A stretch of 38,149 nt of DNA from Phenylobacterium sp. (GCF_016793285.1 NZ_JAEUMO010000075.1:1-38149); one strand, 5' to 3'; positions 7,623-16,029 are shown, numbered from the stretch's first letter. Notes: generated by a model from the sequence alone, not told the origin. Translations and numbers: made by a program.

Positions 7623-8333
7623 CTACTTCGGCTTGCGGAACCGCAGCATGAACTGGTCGGTCTTCCCGCGGATGGCCGGGACAAACACCATCGTCTTGCG
7701 GTCGTCGGCCGGGTTGGCGAAGGCGTTGCTCTCGCCGTCGAACCTGAAGCCGGCAGCCAGGACGTCCTTCTTCACCTGGGCGACGTCGATCCGGTGGATG
7801 GTCTCGGTCACGCTCAGCGGCGCGCCGGCCACGGCGGAGTGGTCGAGGATCACGTAGACGCCGCCGGGCTTCAGCGCGTCGTAGACCTGCCTGTTGAAGC
7901 CGGGGACGTCGGCCGGGCCCATGAACTTGTCGTAGAGGTCGTGATAGTTCTGGCGGATGAAGACGGCGTCCAGCGAGCCTGCCGCCAGGCCCATCGCGTT
8001 CACCGGCGGCGTCGAGAGCATGATGTTGGAGCCCGGCGCCTTCGCGCCCGCTTCGAGCATCGGCACGACCTCGGGGTGGGCCTTTACGACCTCGGCCGGC
8101 ATCACTGCGTAGAGCTTGCCTGTCGGCCCGACGGCGGCGGAGAACGCGCGCACGAAGCGGCCCGAGACGATGTCGGCCACCTTGTCGCCGGGCTTCACGC
8201 CGATGAAGGCGATGACCTCCTCGCGCTTCATCGACGGGTCGGTCATGGCGTCGGCGCCCGGGGCCGGAACCTGTGCGAGGGCGGCCGGCGCGGCGGCGAG
8301 CATGAGGGCGGCGAGCGCGGTGGCGAGCTTCAT
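7623..8333 (-). CDS. Secreted class I methyltransferase-like protein
   Basis: The 236-residue protein begins with a clear signal peptide (MKLATALAALMLAAAPAALAQ). The fold that follows looks like the COG4798-type predicted methyltransferases: MKREEVIAFIGVKPGDKVADI, then a helix-strand pair ending GPTGKLYAVMP, and YDALKPGGVYVILDHS near the C-terminus. The SAM motif I position reads VADIVSGRFVRAFSAAV (about 52-68), without the GxGxG loop. A periplasmic location would also separate it from SAM. It probably has a non-methyltransferase or binding role. The start at 8333 fits the signal peptide. It converges on the GDPD-like gene with 9 bases between stops. Confidence 0.75.
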   Translation of the reverse strand: MKLATALAALMLAAAPAALAQVPAPGADAMTDPSMKREEVIAFIGVKPGDKVADIVSGRFVRAFSAAVGPTGKLYAVMPAEVVKAHPEVVPMLEAGAKAPGSNIMLSTPPVNAMGLAAGSLDAVFIRQNYHDLYDKFMGPADVPGFNRQVYDALKPGGVYVILDHSAVAGAPLSVTETIHRIDVAQVKKDVLAAGFRFDGESNAFANPADDRKTMVFVPAIRGKTDQFMLRFRKPK

Positions 8334-8533
8334 GGCGTTTCCCCTGGTTTGCGGCGACCCTAGCAGAGCCGCGGACCTCCAGAACCCGGTTCTTCGCGAA
8401 CGCCCGTCGGCGCTTCGCGAGCGGCGCGTGTCCGGACAGCGAACCGGCGTCGCGCCGTCCCGTGCGCCGAGGCGTGGCGCGACTCTCCGCGCGGGCCTAG
8501 CGTCCCGGCTCGGATCGTAGCGAGGGGCGTTCG

Positions 8534-10033
8534 ATGCACAGGCGGATGGTGGTGGCCGGACTGGCCGCGGGTCTTGGACTGGCCGCCGCGCCGGCGCTGG
8601 CCGACGAGGCGAAGGACGGCAAGGGCGGCTCAGGGGACGCCAGGGACAGGATCGACCTGCCGCCGTTCCCGGCCGACGCCAGCGTCAAGCAGACCATGCG
8701 CCTGGGCGGTCGGACGCTGGGCTACACGGTCACCGTCGGCGCGCTGCCGGTGCGCGACGAGAAGGGCAGGAAGGTGGGCGAGGTGGTCTGCACCTCGTAC
8801 GTCCTGGACGGCGTCCGCGATGTCGGCCGCCCGGTCACCTTCGCCTTCAACGGCGGGCCGGGCGCGGCCTCGGTCTACCTGAACCTCGGCGCCATCGGGC
8901 CCAAGCGGGTGCAGTTCGGCGCCCAGGGCGACGCGCCGTCCGATTCCGCGGTGCTGGTCGACAATCCCGGGACGTGGCTCGACTTCAGCGACATGGTGTT
9001 CGTCGATCCCGTAGGCACCGGCTACTCCCGCAGCCTCGTCGACCTGGAGGAAACCAAGAAGCGCTTCTGGTCGATCAAGGCCGATATCGAATACCTCGGC
9101 CGCATCGTCTTCGACTGGCTGGTGAAGAACGGCCGCATGGCCTCGCCGAAGTACGTGGTGGGCGAGAGCTACGGCGGTTTCCGCGCGCCGCGCATCACCC
9201 GCTACCTGCAAACCGGCCTGGGCGTCGGAATCAACGGGCTGGTGATGGTCTCGCCCTACCTGGAGCCGCCGGCGGACCAGGCGCCCGACTTCTCGCCGAT
9301 GCCGTGGGTGATCACCCTGCCCAGCATGGCCGCGGCGAACTACGAGCGGCAGGGCAAGCCGCTGAACGCCCAGACCATGGCCGAGGTCGAGGCCTACGCG
9401 CGCGGCGAGTTCGTCACCGACCTGATGAAGGGCCGCCGCGATCCGGCCGCGGCGCAGCGCATCGTGCAGCGGGTCACCGCCTACACCGGCCTCGACCCGG
9501 CCTTCGTGCAGCAGTCGGGTGGCCGCATCGACAGCTTCACCTTCCTGCGCGAGCTCTACCGCAAGGAAGGCAAGATCGGCAGTTGGTACGACACCAACGT
9601 CACCGCTCAGGATCCCTTCCCGTGGTCGGCCCAGCGGCGCACCGGCGACACGATCCTCGACGCCCTGATCGCGCCCACCACCAGCGCCATCGTCGATCTG
9701 ACCACCCGCATCGTCGGCTGGAAGGTGGAAGGCCGCTACAACGCGCTGTCGAACGAGGTCGGCGAAAACTGGGAGAAGGGCGTCGAGCTGCAGGACGCGG
9801 TGACCGACCTGCGCCAGTCCGTCGCCACCGACCCGAAGATGCGGGCCCTGATCGTCCACGGCTACAACGACCTGAGCTGCCCGTACTTCGCCTCGAAGCT
9901 GATCGTCGACCAGATGCCCGAGCCCGACCGCATCAAGCTGAACCTCTATCCGGGCGGCCACATGTTCTATAGCCGGCCGGGCAGCATGGAGGCGTTCCGC
10001 GGCGACGTGATGGCGCTCTTCCGCGCCACCTAG
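8534..10033 (+). CDS. S10-family serine carboxypeptidase-like protein, exported
   Basis: This is a 499-residue alpha/beta-hydrolase with a signal peptide (MHRRMVVAGLAAGLGLAAAPALA). Family S10 signatures are all present: FAFNGGPGAASVYLNLGAIGP (oxyanion region), VDPVGTGYSR, GESYGGFRAPR with nucleophile Ser212, HGYNDLSCPY with Asp446, and YPGGHMFY with His476. Eukaryotic S10 enzymes remove C-terminal residues in acidic vacuoles. Bacterial members are exported, and their substrates are poorly known. Its stop codon overlaps that of the convergent response regulator (10030-10033). Confidence 0.9.
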   Translation: MHRRMVVAGLAAGLGLAAAPALADEAKDGKGGSGDARDRIDLPPFPADASVKQTMRLGGRTLGYTVTVGALPVRDEKGRKVGEVVCTSYVLDGVRDVGRPVTFAFNGGPGAASVYLNLGAIGPKRVQFGAQGDAPSDSAVLVDNPGTWLDFSDMVFVDPVGTGYSRSLVDLEETKKRFWSIKADIEYLGRIVFDWLVKNGRMASPKYVVGESYGGFRAPRITRYLQTGLGVGINGLVMVSPYLEPPADQAPDFSPMPWVITLPSMAAANYERQGKPLNAQTMAEVEAYARGEFVTDLMKGRRDPAAAQRIVQRVTAYTGLDPAFVQQSGGRIDSFTFLRELYRKEGKIGSWYDTNVTAQDPFPWSAQRRTGDTILDALIAPTTSAIVDLTTRIVGWKVEGRYNALSNEVGENWEKGVELQDAVTDLRQSVATDPKMRALIVHGYNDLSCPYFASKLIVDQMPEPDRIKLNLYPGGHMFYSRPGSMEAFRGDVMALFRAT

Positions 10034-10596
10034 ATGATGCGGCCGCGCTGGGCGCGTGCGACGGCGTCGGTGCGGTTCACGGCGCCCAGCCAGGCGGTCA
10101 GCCGCGCCACATGGATCTTCACGGTGGCGGGCGAGATGCCGAGCTTCAGGCCGATCTCCTTGTTGGTCCGGCCCTCGGCCAGCAGGGCCAGCACCTCCTG
10201 CTGGCGCCTGGGCAGGCGCGAGGCCTCCATGGCCTGGAGCGCGGGCAGGCGCGCGCGGATCGCTTCCAGCAGGAGATCGGCCTCGGCGTTCTTGGAGAAC
10301 AGCCCCGCCACGCCGCACCTCCGCACCGCGTCCAGGACGTCCGCGTCCGTGATGCCGGTGATCACCAGCAGGACCGCGTCGGGCGCCCGCGCCTGCAGGC
10401 CCGCCAGGCCCTCGATCGGCCCGGCGCCCGGCATGCCCAGGTCGACGAGGCAGAAGTCCGGCTTCGCCTCCGCCGCCGCCCACGCAGCGGGATAGTCGCC
10501 GGCCTCGGCCAGGTCGAGGTCGGGCCAGCGGTCGCGCATCGCCGCGGCCAGCGCCTCGCGCATCAGCGGGTGGTCGTCGCAGATCAGGCCGCGCAT
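10030..10596 (-). CDS. Two-component response regulator, LuxR/NarL type
   Basis: The 188-residue protein has an N-terminal receiver domain. Acidic pocket D7/D8 (ICDDHP), phospho-acceptor D52 (CLVDLGMPG), T80 and K102 (LFSKN) are in place. A GerE/LuxR DNA-binding domain follows (RLPRRQQEVLALLAEGRTNK, then EIGLKLGISPATVKIHV). It should bind DNA when phosphorylated by the kinase just upstream, with which it overlaps by 13 bases (10584-10596), implying coupled translation. Its target genes are unknown. The start ATG is 10594-10596. Confidence 0.92.
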   Translation of the reverse strand: MRGLICDDHPLMREALAAAMRDRWPDLDLAEAGDYPAAWAAAEAKPDFCLVDLGMPGAGPIEGLAGLQARAPDAVLLVITGITDADVLDAVRRCGVAGLFSKNAEADLLLEAIRARLPALQAMEASRLPRRQQEVLALLAEGRTNKEIGLKLGISPATVKIHVARLTAWLGAVNRTDAVARAQRGRII

Positions 10597-11897
10597 GAAA
10601 CCGCTTCCGGCGCCGCCGCCCTCAGCCGGACGTAGAAGGCCGCGCCGCGGGTCAGCCCGCGGCGGATCCCGCAGTCGCCGCCCATGAGCTGGACGAGGCC
10701 GCGGGTCGAGGCGAGACCCAGGCCGAAGCCGCCCGCAGCGCCCACATGCGCCCCCTGTTCGAAGGGGGCGAAGACGCGCGTTTCGTCCCCCTCCGGAAGG
10801 CCGCGCCCGTCGTCCACGACCCAGATCGTGGCCTCGCCGCCGTGGCGACGCGCGCCGAGTACGATCCGGCCGCCGCCCGAGTGGCGGATGGCGTTGGCGA
10901 CCAGGTTCTCCACGGCCCGGGCCAGCAGGAGCGGATCGGCGTGCATCGCGACCCCGCCGCCGGCGACCGAGATGCCGACGCCCGCCTCCGCGGCCGCCGG
11001 GCCCTGAGTGAGGAGCACCCGTTCGAAGAGGTCGCGTGCGATGAGCGTCGTCATGTCGGGCCGCACGGCCCCGCCCTCCAGCTTCAGGTGGTCGAGCATC
11101 GCGCCCACCAGGGTGCGCGCGACGGTCAGCGACCGCTTCACGCCGCCCAGCGACGGCGTCTGCTCGGCCGCCCGTCCGCCGGGCTTGACGCGGTCGAGGA
11201 ACAGCGATGCAGCCTGCAGCGGCTGTTGCAGGTCGTGCGAGGCGGCGCGGATGAACTGGGTCTTGGCGTCGCGCTCGCGTTCCAGGTCGCGGCGCGCGGC
11301 CTCGGCTGCGGCGCGGGCGGTGGTGGCATCGACCACGGCCTGGCGCACGAAGCGGCGGATCAGGATCAGCGTGGCCCCGAAGAGCGGCAGGAACAGCGCC
11401 AGCACCATGAAGTAGGGCGGTTGCGCCACCAGCAGCCAGGCGACCAGCGAGCCCAGCACCAGCACCACGGCGCTGCGCAGCACCTGGGTCGCCTCCGTCG
11501 CCGCGGCGAACTGGATGATGAGGAACCAGGCGAAGAGCACCAGCATCAGCGCCCGCAACTCCGGTTCCGCCACCGGCAGGAAGACCCAGACGCTCCCCGC
11601 GGTGGCCAGATTGCACAGGAGCATCCCGCCCTTCGCCCCCGGGATCCAGCGGCTCAGGATCGCCGCGTCGCTCGGCGGCTTCGCGATGAAGCCGATCCAG
11701 GCCGCCAGCCAGCCCACGAGGAATACGCCGATCGCGCCGAGCCACAGGCCGAAGCCGAGCGGCTCGGCGCGCCCGGCGAACGTGAAGGCCAGGAACGCGG
11801 TGCCCGTCGAGAGCGCCACCCAGGCGGCGATGCTGCCCTTCAGTTCGGTCCGCGTCTCGTTGACGAGGACCCGATTCCGATACGCCAACTCCGACAC
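10584..11897 (-). CDS. Membrane sensor histidine kinase
   Basis: The protein has 437 residues. The N-terminal half holds about six hydrophobic membrane segments (for example WVALSTGTAFLAFTFAG, LGAIGVFLVGWLAAWIGFIA and ALMLVLFAWFLIIQFAAA). A short coiled coil follows (AARAAAEAARRDLERERDAK). The HisKA motif is AASHDLQQPLQAA with His221. The ATPase domain has the N box NLVANAIRHS, G1 VDDGRGLP, F box FAPFEQGA and G2 GFGLGLAS. No periplasmic sensor domain of any size is visible, so the signal is probably membrane-borne or intracellular. It is translated ahead of, and overlapping, its response regulator. It is divergent from the PEP-CTERM gene. Confidence 0.93.
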   Translation of the reverse strand: MSELAYRNRVLVNETRTELKGSIAAWVALSTGTAFLAFTFAGRAEPLGFGLWLGAIGVFLVGWLAAWIGFIAKPPSDAAILSRWIPGAKGGMLLCNLATAGSVWVFLPVAEPELRALMLVLFAWFLIIQFAAATEATQVLRSAVVLVLGSLVAWLLVAQPPYFMVLALFLPLFGATLILIRRFVRQAVVDATTARAAAEAARRDLERERDAKTQFIRAASHDLQQPLQAASLFLDRVKPGGRAAEQTPSLGGVKRSLTVARTLVGAMLDHLKLEGGAVRPDMTTLIARDLFERVLLTQGPAAAEAGVGISVAGGGVAMHADPLLLARAVENLVANAIRHSGGGRIVLGARRHGGEATIWVVDDGRGLPEGDETRVFAPFEQGAHVGAAGGFGLGLASTRGLVQLMGGDCGIRRGLTRGAAFYVRLRAAAPEAVSCAA

Positions 11898-12094
11898 GCC
11901 TCACGTCCCCCGACACGGCGGCGACGATCCGGGCCGGCGCTTTCACTGTCAAGCGAAGCACTTAGGCCGCGTACCTCGCCTCGGGGGCGAGCGCCCGTAG
12001 ACCATCCGGTCTAATGGCCACGGCGCCGGGCGCGACCTAGCCTCTCAAGCATCCGGCCGGGCGCCCGACCGCCCGCGCGACATTGGGGGAAGTC

Positions 12095-12790
12095 ATGAAG
12101 TTCTTTGCAGGCCTCGTGGGTGCGCTGGCGCTCGCCTCGACGGCGCAGGCCGTCACCTATGATGCATTCACCAGCTTCGACGGCACGCAGGGCGCCGGCG
12201 GGTTCTCCTACGTCAAGCTGCCGGCGGGGCCGGGCCAACCGGCCTCGCTGCTGACCGCGCCGGCCAACTGCGTCGTCACGGCCGACTCCTGCCTGCAGGA
12301 CGGCGGCAGCCTTCCGGGCGTCTACAAGAGCGACACGGCCTTCAACGAGGGAACCTACATGGTGCCCGACGATCGGCTGCTCGTGCATCCGGGCGTCAGC
12401 AATCCCATCGCCATCTTCTTCACCGCGCCGACGGCCGGGGTCTACGACTGGGACGTGACGTTCAGTATCCTCGACCGCTCGCCGAGCGGCGTGGCGCTCG
12501 CGAGCCTCACCAACGTCAGCGGCGCGCCGGTGGCCACGCCGCTCGGCTTCCTGAACACGCCCGGCGCCGCCCTGAGCCGCAGCGGCACGATCTCGCTGGC
12601 GCAGGGGCAGTTCTTCGCCGTCATCGTGAACGCCGCCGGCAGCTACTCGAACGACTCCACCGGCGTGAACTTCACGCTCACCTCCGCCGGCGTGCCCGAG
12701 CCCGGCGCCTGGGCGCTGATGATCCTCGGCTTCGGCGGTGCGGGCGCGATGCTGCGGCGGCGGTTGCACACCCTCGGGCCGGTCGCATAG
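12095..12790 (+). CDS. PEPxxWA-CTERM sorting-domain protein
   Basis: This 231-residue exported protein has a signal peptide (MKFFAGLVGALALASTAQA), a beta-rich body with one likely disulfide pair (NCVVTADSC), and a C-terminal sorting signal. The signal is VPEPGAWALMILGFGGAGAM followed by LRRR, that is the PEP motif, a hydrophobic helix and an Arg cluster. In Proteobacteria such tails are substrates of an exosortase. No exosortase or polysaccharide cluster is present here, so the processing enzyme must be elsewhere. The ATG at 12095 follows GGGGGAAGTC. An in-frame TTG at 12083 is less likely. Confidence 0.88.
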   Translation: MKFFAGLVGALALASTAQAVTYDAFTSFDGTQGAGGFSYVKLPAGPGQPASLLTAPANCVVTADSCLQDGGSLPGVYKSDTAFNEGTYMVPDDRLLVHPGVSNPIAIFFTAPTAGVYDWDVTFSILDRSPSGVALASLTNVSGAPVATPLGFLNTPGAALSRSGTISLAQGQFFAVIVNAAGSYSNDSTGVNFTLTSAGVPEPGAWALMILGFGGAGAMLRRRLHTLGPVA

Positions 12791-12833
12791 CGCCGTCGCC
12801 GGTTTGCCTCTGACCCTGGGTTATGCTTGATCG

Positions 12834-12874
12834 CCTGACGCCAGCCGCGGGCCGGAATCCGTGGCGGCGTCAGG
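12834..12874 (+). promoter_or_regulatory. Leader hairpin before the acyl-CoA ligase
   Basis: CCTGACGCC (12834-12842) pairs perfectly with GGCGTCAGG (12866-12874). The adjoining CCGCGG/CCGTGG extends the stem. The 3' arm runs straight into the GGGAG ribosome-binding site of the gene at 12886. It may end the PEP-CTERM transcript or shield the start of the ligase. There is no U tract, so neither is proven. Confidence 0.4.
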
Positions 12875-12885
12875 GAGATGCGTGA

Positions 12886-14643
12886 ATGTCCGAGGCCCAG
12901 TTGCCGCCCGGTTGGCCTGCCATGTCGATCCAGCAGGCGCACGCCATGCTGGGGGCGCCGGGGTCGCCGCTGGAGGTCGAGGACGTCGACATCCGCGGTA
13001 TCCCGACGAAGGTCTGGAAGAACCTGCCGCCGTCGATCCGCGCCGTCGTCGAGGCCTCGCGGGCGCACGGCGAGCGGGTGTTCCTGGTCTACGAGGACGA
13101 GCGCGTCACGTTCGAGGCGTTCTACCGCGCCGTCTCCGCCTTCGCCCGCGAACTGCAGGCGCAGGGCGTCGGCAAGGGCGACCGCGTGGCCGTGGTCATG
13201 CGCAACCTGCCGGAATGGGTGGTCGCCTTCTACGCCGCCGCCTCGATCGGCGCCGTGGTCACGCCGCTGAACGCCTGGTGGACGGGCCCCGAACTGGAGT
13301 ACGGGCTCACCGATTCCGGGACCAGGGTCGCGATCGTCGACTACGAGCGCTACGAGCGCCTGGTCGAGCACCTGCCGAACTGTCCGGACCTCAGGCGCGT
13401 CTACGTCAGCCGCACCCGCGACGAGGACCTGGCCCATCCGCAGGCGACCAGGCTGGAGGACGTCCTCGGCGGCGCCGACGCCTGGGGGAGCCTGCCCGAC
13501 CAGCCCATCCCGCCCGTCGAGATCGGCCCCGAGGACGACGCCACCATCTTCTACACCTCGGGCACCACCGGTAAGCCCAAGGGCGCGCTGGCCACCCAGC
13601 GCTCGGTCAACACCAACATCTTCACGGCCGCGGCGGCCGGCGCGCGGGTGTTCCTGCGCAAGGGCGAGGCGCCGCCCGCGCCCGATCCGCACGCGCCGCA
13701 GCGCTCGGCCCTCATCAGCGTGCCGTTCTTCCACGTCACCGGCTGCTTCGCGGTGTTGAACCCGACGCTCTTCTCCGGCGGCAAGCTGGTGATGATGTTC
13801 AAGTGGGACGTGATCCGCGCGTTCGAACTGATCGAGCGGGAGAAGATCGTGCTGGCCGGCGGCGTGCCCACCATCGCCTGGCAGCTCATCGAGCACCCGG
13901 CGCGCGACAACTACGACCTCTCCTCGCTGGAATCCGTCTCCTACGGCGGCGCGCCCTCGGCGCCCGAACTGGTGAAGCGCCTGCTGGAGGTGTTCCCGAA
14001 GTCGCAGCCCAGCCAGGGCTGGGGCATGACCGAGACCTGCGCGGCGGTGACCTCCAACAACGGCGAGGACTACATAAACCGTCCCGAAAGCTGCGGCCCG
14101 GCCGCCGCCGTCGCCAAGCTCGAGATCCGCGATCCGGACGACGGCAGGACGGTGCTGGGCCCGAACGAGGTGGGCGAACTCTGGTCGTTCGGGGCCATGA
14201 ACTGCCGGCTCTACTGGAACAAGCCCGAGGCGACGGCGCAGACCTTCGTCGACGGCTGGGTTCGCACCGGCGACCTGGCGCGGGTCGACGAGGAGGGCTT
14301 CTGCTTCATCATCGACCGGGCCAAGGACATGCTGATCCGCGGCGGCGAGAACATCTACTGCGTCGAGGTCGAGAACGTCCTCTATGACCACCCGGCCGTC
14401 ATGGACGCGGCCATCGTGGCCAAGCCGCACCGCACCCTGGGCGAGGAGCCGGCGGCCGTGGTGACCCTGAAGCCCGGCGCGCACGCCACCGAGGACGAAC
14501 TGCGGGCCCATGTCGCCTCGCGGCTCGCCGCCTTCAAGGTGCCGGTGGAGGTGCGCTTCTGGCCCGAGACCCTGCCGCGCAACCCGAACGGCAAGATCCT
14601 GAAGACCGAGCTGAAGAAGCTGTTCCAGGGCGAGCCGGCCTGA
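12886..14643 (+). CDS. Fatty-acid/acyl-CoA ligase (adenylate-forming)
   Basis: The 585-residue enzyme would activate a carboxylic acid to an acyl-adenylate and then the CoA thioester. The P-loop FYTSGTTGKPKGAL (Y223 onward), GWGMTETCA (378-386) and the hinge region RTGDLARVDEEGFCFIIDR followed by KDMLIRGGENIYCVEVEN are present. The C-terminal catalytic lysine is K570 (NPNGKILKTEL). Length and motifs fit medium/long-chain acyl-CoA synthetases. The exact substrate cannot be read from sequence. The ATG at 12886 follows a GGGAG site. The tlyA reading frame overlaps its stop. Confidence 0.92.
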   Translation: MSEAQLPPGWPAMSIQQAHAMLGAPGSPLEVEDVDIRGIPTKVWKNLPPSIRAVVEASRAHGERVFLVYEDERVTFEAFYRAVSAFARELQAQGVGKGDRVAVVMRNLPEWVVAFYAAASIGAVVTPLNAWWTGPELEYGLTDSGTRVAIVDYERYERLVEHLPNCPDLRRVYVSRTRDEDLAHPQATRLEDVLGGADAWGSLPDQPIPPVEIGPEDDATIFYTSGTTGKPKGALATQRSVNTNIFTAAAAGARVFLRKGEAPPAPDPHAPQRSALISVPFFHVTGCFAVLNPTLFSGGKLVMMFKWDVIRAFELIEREKIVLAGGVPTIAWQLIEHPARDNYDLSSLESVSYGGAPSAPELVKRLLEVFPKSQPSQGWGMTETCAAVTSNNGEDYINRPESCGPAAAVAKLEIRDPDDGRTVLGPNEVGELWSFGAMNCRLYWNKPEATAQTFVDGWVRTGDLARVDEEGFCFIIDRAKDMLIRGGENIYCVEVENVLYDHPAVMDAAIVAKPHRTLGEEPAAVVTLKPGAHATEDELRAHVASRLAAFKVPVEVRFWPETLPRNPNGKILKTELKKLFQGEPA

Positions 14644-15365
14644 AGACCCGCGCCGACGTCTTGCTGGTCGATCGCGGCCTCTTCGAGAGCCGCAGCAAGG
14701 CGCGCGCGGCGATCGAGGCGGGCGGCGTCACGGCGGACGGGCGGCGGGTGGAGAAGCCCTCGGAGCTGATCGCCGACGACGCGGCGATCGAGGCGACGCC
14801 CGCCCATCCCTGGGTCGGGCGCGGGGCGCTGAAGCTGGTCCGTGCGCTGGACGCCTGGTCCGTCCCGGTGGCCGGCAAGGTCGTGCTGGACGTCGGCGCC
14901 TCGACCGGCGGCTTCACCGAGGTCTGCCTCTCCAGAGGCGCGGCCAGAGTTTACGCCGTGGACGTCGGGCGCGGGCAGCTCCACCCGAAGGTCGCCGCCG
15001 ACCCGCGCGTCGTCAGCCTGGAGGGGACCGACGCCCGCGACCTGACGCCTGGGCTGATCCCGCAGCCGCCCGACCTGATCGTCACCGACGTCAGCTTCAT
15101 CTCGCTGGCCAAGGCGTTGCCCGCGGCGCTGGCGCTGGCGGCGGCGGACGCAAGCCTCGTCGCGCTGGTGAAACCGCAGTTCGAGGTGGGGCCGGAGCGG
15201 GTGGGGAAGGGGGGCGTCGTCGCCGACCCGGCTGCCCGCGCCGATGCCCTCGGCGGCGTCGTGACCTTCCTCGTTGGCCGCGGCTGGACGGTGAGGGCCA
15301 GCGCCGACAGCCCGATCGAGGGCGGCGACGGCAATCGCGAGTTCCTGCTCCTGGCGACCCGTTAG
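14640..15365 (+). CDS. tlyA: TlyA-type rRNA methyltransferase/hemolysin-A family protein
   Basis: An S4 RNA-binding domain (KTRADVLLVDRGLFESRSKA, then GGVTADGRRVEKPSELI) is followed by an FtsJ-like methyltransferase domain. The SAM motif is VVLDVGASTGGFTEVCLSRG, with VTDVSFISL and LVKPQFEVG further on. Family members 2'-O-methylate rRNA cytidines in mycobacteria; in other bacteria the role is less certain. No ATG or GTG lies at the expected N-terminus. A CTG at 14640, overlapping the ligase stop as CTGA and preceded by AGGG, gives the usual start of the S4 domain. The TTG at 14661 would remove seven conserved residues and lacks a ribosome-binding site. With CTG the protein has 241 residues. 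Confidence 0.88.
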   Translation: MKTRADVLLVDRGLFESRSKARAAIEAGGVTADGRRVEKPSELIADDAAIEATPAHPWVGRGALKLVRALDAWSVPVAGKVVLDVGASTGGFTEVCLSRGAARVYAVDVGRGQLHPKVAADPRVVSLEGTDARDLTPGLIPQPPDLIVTDVSFISLAKALPAALALAAADASLVALVKPQFEVGPERVGKGGVVADPAARADALGGVVTFLVGRGWTVRASADSPIEGGDGNREFLLLATR

Positions 15366-15383
15366 GTCACCGCGCGGCCCACC

Positions 15384-15419
15384 AAAGAAGAAGGGCCGCC
15401 CCGATACGCAGGACGGCCC
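15384..15419 (-). terminator. Intrinsic terminator of the glycine-zipper gene
   Basis: Read on the minus strand, GGGCCG (15414-15419) pairs with CGGCCC (15393-15398) across a 15-base loop. The run TTCTTCTTT follows at 15392-15384. It lies 25 bases past the stop at 15445 and may also catch tlyA transcripts from the other side. Confidence 0.65.
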
Positions 15420-15444
15420 CAGGCGCACTCGACTTGGAGCTTGT

Positions 15445-16029
15445 TCAGTCGACGACGGCGTACTTGCCGCTCGCGTCGCGGCAGACGCGGACGAACCGGG
15501 TCTGGGTGCGGCCGTCGGGCATGTAGATGGGGCTCTCGGCCAGGGTGCAGCCGTCGGCGCTCGGGCCGCGGTCGGCGGCCGCCGGGCGCTGTTCCACCCA
15601 CGGATCGGTGCGGGCTTCGCGCTCTGCGCGCGCCGCGTAGGCGTCGCGGTCGTAGTACGAACTGCTGGAAGTCGGCGGCGGTGGCGGCGGCGCGGCGGCG
15701 GTGTCGTAGCTCGTCCCCGTGCAGGCGGCGGTCTTGTTGCCGATCACGCCGCCTGCGATGGCGCCCAGCAGGCCGCCCAGCAGGGCGCCTTCCGTGCGGG
15801 CGTTGCGGGCCGCCGCGTTCGAGCCGATGACCGCGCCCATGCCGCCGCCGATCAGGGCGCCCGCCGTGCCGCGCTGGTTCGCGTCGCGGCGGCAGGGATC
15901 GTAGTTGTAGCCCGCAGAGCCGGGGCCCGAGGCCGATGCCGGATACGACTGCGCCTGGGCCGCGCCGGCGGCCAGGGCCAGCGCGAGGGTGACAGCGCCA
16001 GCCTTGCTGATGGCGACACGCTTGGTCAT
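15445..16029 (-). CDS. Glycine-zipper (17 kDa surface antigen-like) envelope protein
   Basis: The 194-residue exported protein has a signal peptide ending AAGAAQAQ. A double glycine-zipper segment follows (GTAGALIGGGMGAVIGSNAA, then GALLGGLLGAIAGGVIGN), the pattern of glycine zipper 2TM proteins such as the rickettsial 17-kDa antigen. A poly-proline linker (PPPPPP) leads to a small C-terminal domain with two cysteines (DGCTLAES, VRVCRDASGKY) that could form a disulfide. There is no lipobox. It is likely membrane-associated in the envelope, function unknown. The ATG at 16029 is preceded by AGGGAT. Confidence 0.85.
   Translation of the reverse strand: MTKRVAISKAGAVTLALALAAGAAQAQSYPASASGPGSAGYNYDPCRRDANQRGTAGALIGGGMGAVIGSNAAARNARTEGALLGGLLGAIAGGVIGNKTAACTGTSYDTAAAPPPPPPTSSSSYYDRDAYAARAEREARTDPWVEQRPAAADRGPSADGCTLAESPIYMPDGRTQTRFVRVCRDASGKYAVVD

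Noticed and set aside
8334-8533. Possible small gene in the gap between the secreted methyltransferase-like gene and the carboxypeptidase
   Set aside because: The open frame through the gap has no ribosome-binding site and is the continuation of an antisense shadow. The gap is more likely to hold two divergent promoters.
10597-11961. Open frame upstream of the response regulator that would make a 643-residue protein
   Set aside because: It lies in another frame over the histidine kinase gene and has low-complexity Arg/Gly/Ala composition. The real protein starts at MRGLICDD (10596).
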